Shown: one piece after another, positions 40,806 through 46,757 of the stretch
Layout: each line of letters begins with the position of its first letter
How positions within the stretch are numbered: the stretch's first letter is position 1
Source: Ignavibacteriota bacterium
GTDB taxonomy: Bacteria > Bacteroidota > Ignavibacteria > Palsa-1295
DNA: 46,757 bases
NCBI GenBank assembly: GCA_003151825.1
Contig: PLYO01000027.1
Location: 1 to 46,757, forward strand
Direction: 5' to 3'
Translations under genes and position numbers: made by a program
The notes under the pieces: model-generated
The model's input: only the letters and a program-made list of their open reading frames with translations
What the model was told of the DNA's origin: nothing
Databases searched by the model: none

Positions 40806-42804
40806 CGTAGGGTTTTCGCGCCCACACAATAAGATGCGGAGCAAAAAGCGAGGGCCAAGTATTTTCGAGAAAAGCCAGCCGCAATCCGCGCGGCAGCTTG
40901 CGCCGCATGAACGAGGAAACATGCTGCGCCGTATATCCGCCAAAGGCATCTAATCCATCGAAAATAGATGCATCGCCATTCGATCTGATGGATTCGATTT
41001 GAAATCCACACACTTCGAATAATCGCGCGAAAGATTTTAAGTTGTAAAACCGGATATGCGCGCCTTTCCATTCATTCGAAAAGTCGGAAATGGAAGTGGA
41101 TAATTCTGCTCTCGAGAACGCGCGGAGACGTTCGCGGAAATAGCCATTGTTGGGAACACTTGCGACAAGCAATCCACCCGGCTTCAATACGCGAAATATC
41201 TCCCTCATGGTAAACTTCGGATCGTACAGGTGTTCGAGCACTTCGATGCAGACCGCGCCATCGAACATTTCGCTCTCGAACGGAAATGTCTCGGATAAAT
41301 CATGGACGCGCGCGTCGATACCCATGTTGTTCGCGCGTTGAATCCCAGTGGCACTAATGTCGATGGCTTTTAGATCGCGCACCTGCTTTACCAGCCACGC
41401 CTGGTAATTCGAAGCGTCCCCGCAGCCGACATCGAGCACGGAATCGCTCTCACGAAACGCAGGTGTGCTGCCATTCCTGAAATGGAGAGTTAGCTGCTCC
41501 TCCGTGAAAGAATGCGTTGGCGTCCAGCCTTGGGAACGGTTCCAATAGTCGTTGTAGAACGAAGATGCTTCCGATTGATCGCGATGGGACGTTTGGGACG
41601 AATGGGACTTCTGGAGGATGGCCTTGTAGGTTTGCTCGATGGCATCGCCGTAGGCATCCCAGCCAAATGACTTTGCTTTTTCGGATGCTTCCGTTCCCAC
41701 TGATCTCGAGCGATCGGGATTGTCGAGCAAATCGCTGAGAGCAACGGCAAGCGCATCGGCATTCCCTGCGGGAACAATTGCACCGTTGTTGCCACTCTCG
41801 ATAAATTCGCTCGCACCCGTGTGGTCAGAAGCCACGACCGGCAGGCCGCTTGCCATTGCTTCGGCAATCACCAGCGCGAGACCCTCCTGCATCGAGGGCA
41901 GCACAAACATATCTGCTTGATGAAAATGGTTAACTAATTCATGATTCGGCACAAAGGCAATATGCTCATCAATTTCAGAACGTAACGTGCTCGACTTCAG
42001 CCACGATTCAAAATCTTTTTCATAGCGGCCAATGAGTTTGAAATGAAATTTCTTTCCCTTTGCTCGCAATGTTCGTGTGGCTTCGAGCAAATACGGAACT
42101 CCTTTTTGAAATCCCACCGCGCCAACAAAGAGAATGGTTGGCGTTGAAGAGATTTCTTTTTTGTCGGCGGGATAAAATTGACCGAGATCAACTCCGTAAC
42201 GAACTTTCAGCACTTTCGCGGGATCGAACCCTCGATCTAAAAAACTTTGCCGCGCAAACGCGCTCGGCGTCATGATAAAATCGGCTTCGTGGTATTCTTT
42301 GAGTTGCTTCTCTTCGAGCAGACGATCCCAGCGCGAACGCAGCTCCGCTGATACTCCAAACCGTTTACGCTCTTCGTCGATCAAGCGATATTGTTCGGTG
42401 ATATGCGTCGAGCCTCGCTCGATGATTGTACGTGTACCACGCGCTTTCGCTTCGCGCATCTGGAACAGCGATTGGCTTGCCCACCCCACGAATAAATCGC
42501 TCGCCGTGATGTGGCGAATAGCCGTGCGATCGTAGAAATTATCTTTTATGAAATAGGATAGGGATTGGGAATCCGCAATCGGAAGCTGGCGTAGGGCATA
42601 GCCCAGATATTCCGGCAACGGAATTTGACGCACTCGCTTCAAAAAATCGGGATCGTTCCGAAGCGAATCCGGTAGCCTTCGGTTCGGAAGACGTTTTTCG
42701 TTCAGTGTACTCGTGATGAAGCGAAAGAGATTCCCGCGCCGCGCAAGCTGCTCGACTAAGTGAAACGCATGAAAACGACCGGCTACACTAACGGTTACGC
42801 GCAT
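40789..42804 (-). CDS. Fused GT4 glycosyltransferase and SAM-dependent methyltransferase
   Basis: The protein has 671 residues from the ATG at 42804. Residues 1-395 form a GT-B glycosyltransferase: MRVTVSVAGRFHAFHLVEQL, PTILFVGAVGFQKGVPYLLE and DMFVLPSMQEGLALVIAEAM followed by ASGLPVV. Residues 420-671 form a class I methyltransferase: SVLDVGCGDASNYQ (SAM motif I), GAVCIEVLEHLYDP and RVLKPGGLLVASVPNNGY. The two may add and then cap a sugar during chain termination or modification, though that is inference. The linker (KSHSSQTSHRDQ, about 398-408) is encoded by a 9-bp repeat (41582-41613). A longer frame to 42828 would start inside a palindromic element. Confidence 0.88.
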   Translation of the reverse strand: MRVTVSVAGRFHAFHLVEQLARRGNLFRFITSTLNEKRLPNRRLPDSLRNDPDFLKRVRQIPLPEYLGYALRQLPIADSQSLSYFIKDNFYDRTAIRHITASDLFVGWASQSLFQMREAKARGTRTIIERGSTHITEQYRLIDEERKRFGVSAELRSRWDRLLEEKQLKEYHEADFIMTPSAFARQSFLDRGFDPAKVLKVRYGVDLGQFYPADKKEISSTPTILFVGAVGFQKGVPYLLEATRTLRAKGKKFHFKLIGRYEKDFESWLKSSTLRSEIDEHIAFVPNHELVNHFHQADMFVLPSMQEGLALVIAEAMASGLPVVASDHTGASEFIESGNNGAIVPAGNADALAVALSDLLDNPDRSRSVGTEASEKAKSFGWDAYGDAIEQTYKAILQKSHSSQTSHRDQSEASSFYNDYWNRSQGWTPTHSFTEEQLTLHFRNGSTPAFRESDSVLDVGCGDASNYQAWLVKQVRDLKAIDISATGIQRANNMGIDARVHDLSETFPFESEMFDGAVCIEVLEHLYDPKFTMREIFRVLKPGGLLVASVPNNGYFRERLRAFSRAELSTSISDFSNEWKGAHIRFYNLKSFARLFEVCGFQIESIRSNGDASIFDGLDAFGGYTAQHVSSFMRRKLPRGLRLAFLENTWPSLFAPHLIVWARKPYGKDEG
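41582..41613. repeat. In-frame GGGACxxxT array inside the fusion gene
   Basis: Three 9-bp units (GATGGGACG, TTTGGGACG, AATGGGACT) lie precisely between the glycosyltransferase and methyltransferase domains. A unit length divisible by three keeps the frame open. Confidence 0.7.
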
Positions 42805-42810
42805 GGCATA

Positions 42811-42852
42811 CTCCCCCGCCTCTGACAAGAGGAGGGGGCTGGGGGGTGGTGT
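42811..42852. repeat. GC-rich palindromic element, family A copy 4
   Basis: The stem CTCCCCCGCCTC/GAGGAGGGGG (imperfect) with loop TGACAA and a GGGGGGTGGTG tail occupies the whole gap between the biotin carrier gene and the polysaccharide genes. It may act as a terminator-like or attenuating hairpin between the two. Confidence 0.7.
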
Positions 42853-43335
42853 TCAAACTAATTCTATTTCCAGCAAGGCGGCATTTTTTTCAACGGAACT
42901 TCCTTCCGCAGCCATAACCCGCGAAATACGGCCTTTCACTCCGGCGAGGATGTTGTTTTCCATTTTCATCGCTTCCAGAACAAGGACCGTCGTCGTGCGT
43001 TCAACTGCGTCACCCGCAGCGACCTTCATCGAACGTACCAGCCCCGGCATTGGCGCTCGTATGACATGCGTTCCGGTACGAACGGTTCCCGAAGGCCCGG
43101 CGGTCTGAAAACGCTCGCGGATAACTTGCTCCCGCTCCGATTCGATCTTGAGTTCCGTTCCATCCAGCGCAAGACCATCGCTTAACCGACCACCCGGCAA
43201 CACGGAGACCTCGAAATTTTGATTTTGCAAGGAAACGATAAAATGGCCCGGAGCGATCTCGGTCACTTTGCACTCGGCAAGGGCAATCTCCCGCCACTGG
43301 CCGTTCCATTGAATACGAAAGTTCCTTTCCATCAT
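42853..43335 (-). CDS. Biotin carboxyl carrier-type protein
   Basis: This 160-residue biotin acceptor has a C-terminal lipoyl/biotinyl domain with APMPGLVRSMKVAAGDAV and the biotinylation site K124 in VLVLEAMKMENN. The N-terminal 80 residues form a separate domain (RIQWNGQWREIALAECKV) seen in carrier subunits of propionyl-CoA/acetyl-CoA carboxylases and related decarboxylases. No carboxylase or carboxyltransferase gene is adjacent. It starts at the base after the ribF stop (TGAATG), so the two are coupled. Which carboxylase it serves cannot be decided. Confidence 0.9.
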   Translation of the reverse strand: MMERNFRIQWNGQWREIALAECKVTEIAPGHFIVSLQNQNFEVSVLPGGRLSDGLALDGTELKIESEREQVIRERFQTAGPSGTVRTGTHVIRAPMPGLVRSMKVAAGDAVERTTTVLVLEAMKMENNILAGVKGRISRVMAAEGSSVEKNAALLEIELV

Positions 43336-44268
43336 TCACATTTTCTCCAACGATTGAATTACGGAAACGTCATTCGCAATGGCTCGCTTCAATTCATCCA
43401 GCGAGGAGAATTTTTCCTGCGGCCGCAAAAAGCGCAGACACTCAACAGACATTTGCTTGCCATAGAGATCGCCGCTAAATCCAATCAGAAGCACTTCGAC
43501 GGTTCGCTCGCCATCATCGGACATCGTTGGTTTCGTGCCGATGCTCAGGGCAGCGGGATACGATTTGCCATCGTAAACGGCGCGGGCGGCATACACGCCA
43601 TCGGCGGGAATCAGTTTTGTAGTTTCTATTTGCAAATTTGCGGTCGGAAAACCGAGGCCACGCCCAACGGCGTCGCCATGCACAACTTCGCCCGTCAAGC
43701 TGTAAGCATAACCGAGCCAGGCGTTGGCATTGGCAATATCCCTTGCTTTGAGAGCCAGCCGTATCTTACTTGAACTAATGGAGATACCGTCTTTTTCTAC
43801 GGGAGCTATTTCTTCAATCAAAATTCCCATTTCGGGAGCGATCTTTTTCAAATGTGCCGCGTCGCCTTCCCGGTTTTTTCCGAAGGCATGATTGAATCCC
43901 AGCACCATTGCGCGCGTCCCTAATTGTTTGGCGATGGTCTCTCGAAAAAAGTCGAGATACGAGGTCTGGGAAAATTCCTGAGTAAATTTGATGATGAGCA
44001 TCTCGTCAATCCCTTCCTTTTCGATGAGTTCGATTCGCTCCTCGATTGTGGTGAGCAGTTCGACCGGCGCGCCGTGACGCCGCAGAACTTCCTGCGGGTG
44101 CGGATGAAACGTAATAAGCAGCGAGCGATCCAGACCAAGTTCCCGCTTTCGTTCTCGGAGCCGGGCAAGGATTTGCTTATGCCCAAGATGGACGCCATCG
44201 TAGCTCCCGAGCGTGGTGACTGTCTTCGGGTTATAGACCGCGTTTTCTAATCCCCAGGTGATCTTCAA
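43336..44268 (-). CDS. ribF: Bifunctional riboflavin kinase/FAD synthetase
   Basis: The enzyme phosphorylates riboflavin to FMN and adenylates FMN to FAD. It has 310 residues. The FAD synthetase domain has GSYDGVHLGHKQIL (the HxGH nucleotidyltransferase motif) and ITFHPHPQEVL, then ISSSKIR. The riboflavin kinase domain begins near residue 185 with GDAVGRGLGFPTANLQIE and GVYAARAVYDG. Translation starts at TTG (44268), directly next to an ATGATGA-type array shared with the truB 3' end. No ATG near the start gives the conserved N-terminus. Confidence 0.96.
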   Translation of the reverse strand: MKITWGLENAVYNPKTVTTLGSYDGVHLGHKQILARLRERKRELGLDRSLLITFHPHPQEVLRRHGAPVELLTTIEERIELIEKEGIDEMLIIKFTQEFSQTSYLDFFRETIAKQLGTRAMVLGFNHAFGKNREGDAAHLKKIAPEMGILIEEIAPVEKDGISISSSKIRLALKARDIANANAWLGYAYSLTGEVVHGDAVGRGLGFPTANLQIETTKLIPADGVYAARAVYDGKSYPAALSIGTKPTMSDDGERTVEVLLIGFSGDLYGKQMSVECLRFLRPQEKFSSLDELKRAIANDVSVIQSLEKM

Positions 44269-44297
44269 ATGATGAATGATGAATTATGAATGATGAA
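44269..44297. repeat. ATGATGA array between truB and ribF
   Basis: ATGATGAATGATGAATTATG and AATGATGAAG give four units of about seven bases. On the minus strand the array encodes the last truB codons (HHS), its TAA stop, and the sequence up to the ribF TTG. Confidence 0.75.
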
Positions 44298-45069
44298 GAG
44301 GATCGGCCGCCTCATACTCAGGTTTTTTAAGAATTTGAGTTATCTCTTCCATGGTCAATGCGTCCCTGACACGCCAATCGCCAATGGCCTCACGTTCGAG
44401 ATCGATGAGCAGGCCGCCCGTCCCAAGCGTTGTCGCAATGTCGCGTACCAAACTGCGAATGTACGTTCCTTTCGAAACGCGCACGCGGAAGGAAACATAC
44501 GGCAATGCAATAGAAATAATTTCGACATCATGTATAACAATAGTCCGTGCTGCCATTATGGGAATCCTTCCAGCGCGGGCCGCGCGATAGGCCGGCCTTC
44601 CCTTCTGCTTGATGGCACTGAAAATCGGCGGAATTTGCTCGTGCTCGCCCGGAAGCGCGTGGATAGCCAATTCCACCGCTTCCTTCGTAATTGTTCCCTC
44701 GCCTCCGGAAATTTCGACCGGCTGCTCCAGATCGAAACTCGCGCTCGTCACGCCGAGCCGCATTCGAACGCGATACGTCTTATCGAGTCCAATGAGATTC
44801 GCAAGCTCTTTCGTTTTGCCTCCCGTGGCGATGATGAGCAGGCCCGTGGCAAGCGGATCGAGCGTTCCCGCATGGCCGCATTTGACGCGGCGAACATCCG
44901 CCCTACGGCTGATCGCTTTTCGAATTTGGTTCACGACATAAAAAGAAGTGTCGCCATAAGGTTTTTGAATCAAAACGAGTGCCCCAGTCGAACTCGTGAG
45001 ACTCTCTTGCACCTTTCCGGGATCCGAGAGGAAGGATGCCCGATCCAAGCATACAATCTCAGTATTCAC
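44284..45069 (-). CDS. truB: tRNA pseudouridine-55 synthase
   Basis: The enzyme makes pseudouridine 55 in the T-arm of all tRNAs. It has 261 residues: QKPYGDTSFYVVNQIRK (motif I), CGHAGTLDPLATGLL with catalytic D71, then TYRVRMRLGV and a C-terminal part with VRVSKGTYIRSLVRDI. About 25 extra residues precede the family's usual start. Translation begins at GTG overlapping the rbfA stop by four bases (GTGA). The stop and last codons lie in the ATGATGA array. Confidence 0.96.
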   Translation of the reverse strand: MNTEIVCLDRASFLSDPGKVQESLTSSTGALVLIQKPYGDTSFYVVNQIRKAISRRADVRRVKCGHAGTLDPLATGLLIIATGGKTKELANLIGLDKTYRVRMRLGVTSASFDLEQPVEISGGEGTITKEAVELAIHALPGEHEQIPPIFSAIKQKGRPAYRAARAGRIPIMAARTIVIHDVEIISIALPYVSFRVRVSKGTYIRSLVRDIATTLGTGGLLIDLEREAIGDWRVRDALTMEEITQILKKPEYEAADPLHHS

Positions 45070-45446
45070 GCTTCGGTAATGGACTGCTCTTCGGTAAGCG
45101 GTGGCCGCGCTTCGCCAATGCGCTTGAATATCTCTTCGACGCGCGCGACTTCCTCCTGCGTGTCGTCCAAATAAAAGAATAATTCCGGAGCAAAACGCAA
45201 ACGGATGGCTTTAGCGACGGCAGCGCGAAGATGCGGCGCTTCTGCTTTGATTTTTTCGAGCGATTGTGTACCCGAACTGCTTCCGCCCAAAAGGCTCACA
45301 TACACGCGCGCGCTACGCAAATCCGGAGCCATGCGGACTTTCGTGACCGTGATAAGAGAGTCCGTAAGAGACGAAAAATCGGTCTGTAAAGCCCGCGCGA
45401 GTGCTTGCTGCACTTCGCCGCCCACGCGTTCGGTTCGAATTGACAT
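45066..45446 (-). CDS. rbfA: Ribosome-binding factor A
   Basis: This 30S maturation and cold-adaptation factor has 126 residues with the KH-like RbfA pattern: RTERVGGEVQQALARAL, ITVTKVRMAPDLRSARVYVS and LRAAVAKAIRLRFAPELFFY followed by DDTQEE. It heads the coupled rbfA-truB-ribF-carrier set. rbfA next to truB is a common bacterial gene order, usually downstream of infB. infB is not in the window, and the sequence upstream turns to a divergent secreted-protein gene. Confidence 0.96.
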   Translation of the reverse strand: MSIRTERVGGEVQQALARALQTDFSSLTDSLITVTKVRMAPDLRSARVYVSLLGGSSSGTQSLEKIKAEAPHLRAAVAKAIRLRFAPELFFYLDDTQEEVARVEEIFKRIGEARPPLTEEQSITEA

Positions 45447-45602
45447 AAAGGGAAAACAGGAGGATTGCGAGGGCGTTCCTGAAAGGGGTGCAAGCGGAGG
45501 TTTTAAGAAATGAAAAATGTTTCGATTTTCCCTGCATCGAAAGCAACTTTCCGGTGTTCACTGATTAGGTTTTGGGGTTAATTTTTCTAATGTGAGGAAA
45601 TT

Positions 45603-46361
45603 ATGCTGAAACGAACCGCTTTTTTTGCAGCCATGCTGCTCTTAGCCGCCACGGGCCGTGCCGGGGCGCAAGGGGTGGATTCGTGCCTTACGAATTACCA
45701 CCAGTGGGCGCATTCGACCAATTTCGGCGGCGATTCGCTCATGATCGACACATGCCCCGATTCACCAACGTATCTTCAAGGATATTCTAAAGGCCCTTTC
45801 GAAGTAGAATTTGATTATTATATGATTCAAACACCTATTTCCGATACCGATACGATTTACGTGACATGGCAAGCAATCGACACAAACTATCCGAAAACTT
45901 GCGCGAGTTTTGCGGCCCTCGACAGCGAGTTCGGGAGCTTCACAATGAAGAAAGAAGCACCGTGGCAAACGGACACGGGCTATTTCGGTAACCACATTTT
46001 TCTTCTCACATTTTCAAATTATGTTCCGGTGGATAGCAGTGGTGTAATCGCAAGATTTGATTCCATCCCTGAATGTGCTGTTTTTTTCGAAGGGGACACT
46101 GGATTTGCCGCTGGAGTTAAAGAGGAGCCGCCGCACGGTTTTAATGTCAGAGTATGGCCCCAGCCTGCGGGTGATTGGATTCGGATCAGCGGCATACCTC
46201 TTGGATCTCATTTCATATTAGAGACGTCGCTCGGAGAAGGACTCTCCTTAGATATTGCCCCCGAGGAGAACGATTATTATCTTAATGTTTCGAAACTGCG
46301 ATCGGGGCTTTATTTTCTAACCGGAGGGAACCGAATTATTCGGTTTATTATAGAACATTAA
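45603..46361 (+). CDS. Secreted protein, tandem paralogue 1
   Basis: The protein has 252 residues with a signal peptide (MLKRTAFFAAMLLLAATGRA, GAQ|GVDS); GAGG lies eight bases before the ATG. The body (Cys-containing DTCPDSPTY, GPFEVEFDYYMIQTPISDTD) shows no known enzyme motif. The last 70 residues resemble a short T9SS-type sorting domain (VRVWPQPAGDWIRISG, LRSGLYFLTGGNRIIRF). A close paralogue follows 20 bases later, so this is a tandem duplication of surface or secreted proteins, divergent from rbfA. Confidence 0.8.
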   Translation: MLKRTAFFAAMLLLAATGRAGAQGVDSCLTNYHQWAHSTNFGGDSLMIDTCPDSPTYLQGYSKGPFEVEFDYYMIQTPISDTDTIYVTWQAIDTNYPKTCASFAALDSEFGSFTMKKEAPWQTDTGYFGNHIFLLTFSNYVPVDSSGVIARFDSIPECAVFFEGDTGFAAGVKEEPPHGFNVRVWPQPAGDWIRISGIPLGSHFILETSLGEGLSLDIAPEENDYYLNVSKLRSGLYFLTGGNRIIRFIIEH

Positions 46362-46381
46362 TTTTTCAACGGAATTATTTT

Positions 46382-46757
46382 ATGAAAATTTGCGCCTGTT
46401 CTTTCCGCATTTTCCTTTCCGTTTTCTTCACCATTATTTTGTTGTCGGGTGCGAGAGGACAATCATGCTTGTCCTTATATCGTTCACCCACTCAGATAAA
46501 CCGGGATTCCCTGATGTTTGACTCTTGCTCAATCTCGCCGACCTTTGGCGAGCGATTTTCCAAAGGCCCTTTCAAGATTGAATTCAATTATTACCTGATC
46601 GCTACTCCCGTTTCCGACACTGACACGATTTTCGAGACATGGGAAGCAATCGATACGGATTACCCGGCAATACGCACGGGTTTTGCATCGCTCGATAGCG
46701 AATTCGGGAGCTTCACCATGAAGAAGGAAGCGCCGTGGCAAACGGACACGGGCTATT
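46382..46757 (+). CDS. Secreted protein, tandem paralogue 2 (cut by window end)
   Basis: Open from the ATG at 46382 to the window edge (125 codons and one base), with a signal peptide (MKICACSFRIFLSVFFTIIL, LSGARGQ|SCL). It parallels the preceding protein along its whole visible length (KGPFKIEFNYYLIATPVSDT, then DTIFETWEAIDTDYP). It is identical over the last stretch of about 20 residues (LDSEFGSFTMKKEAPWQTDT), where even the DNA is nearly identical. That patch suggests recent duplication with local gene conversion. The 3' end is outside the window. Confidence 0.8.
   Translation, partial: MKICACSFRIFLSVFFTIILLSGARGQSCLSLYRSPTQINRDSLMFDSCSISPTFGERFSKGPFKIEFNYYLIATPVSDTDTIFETWEAIDTDYPAIRTGFASLDSEFGSFTMKKEAPWQTDTGY

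Overview
The window looks like a chromosomal contig from a member of the Bacteroidota/Chlorobiota side of the FCB group. A Kapabacteria- or Ignavibacteria-like lineage is my best guess. The support is indirect. Five secreted proteins carry a signal peptide, and most end in a type IX secretion (T9SS)-style C-terminal domain (for example 14536-16816, 26534-27823, 32190-33116). SecD and SecF are separate genes, and several starts are TTG or GTG. No rRNA is present, so taxonomy stays inference.

Layout. 1-5415 is an accessory region. It holds an S1/P1-type nuclease gene with a truncated duplicate of its 5' end. Next to it is a leftward operon encoding a DNA methyltransferase fused to a restriction-endonuclease-like domain, a small helical protein, and a large GHKL (Hsp90/MORC-like) ATPase whose C-terminus also looks nuclease-like. 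This is the best candidate for a defence or restriction system. 5524-13576 is mostly housekeeping: gcvH, guaA, a DUF6883/DUF4926 pair, a lipoprotein, a glycerophosphodiesterase, a DUF255 thioredoxin-like protein, a GT-C membrane glycosyltransferase and an OsmC protein. 13577-14535 is a gene-free block of nested inverted-repeat elements. It lies upstream of a T9SS Asp-box protein that is split by a run of eight G residues.

16822-20599 is a phosphate-regulation cluster (phoU, pstB, phoB, phoR-like), with four 11-bp-spaced Pho-box-like repeats in the divergent pstB/phoB intergenic region. A DUF4160/DUF2442 pair, a DUF2461 protein, a four-helix-bundle protein, secD, secF, a STAS protein, a T9SS protein, a TlpA-like protein, tRNA-Ala(CGC) and def follow. 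From 45446 leftward to 29818 nearly everything is on the minus strand: rbfA-truB-ribF-BCCP, then a surface-polysaccharide locus. That locus has a glycosyltransferase-methyltransferase fusion, two more glycosyltransferases, a Wzy-like polymerase/ligase, an aminotransferase, a phosphoglycosyl transferase, a Gfo/Idh/MocA dehydrogenase, an N-acetyltransferase and an epimerase. The dehydrogenase, aminotransferase and acetyltransferase match three steps towards UDP-2,3-diacetamido-glucuronic acid. A four-helix-bundle gene, a T9SS gene and a toxin-antitoxin pair interrupt the locus. The right edge holds two tandem paralogous secreted proteins, the second cut by the window end.

The most striking unexplained structure is a class of short arrays, 25-85 bp long, made of 7-9-nt units repeated about two to five times. 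At least a dozen sit at gene boundaries. They differ in sequence from site to site but share this architecture. They supply stop and start codons, bracket both four-helix-bundle genes as direct or inverted repeats, and one forms the in-frame linker of the glycosyltransferase-methyltransferase fusion. Positions 1-223 contain no gene I can support, only a hairpin.
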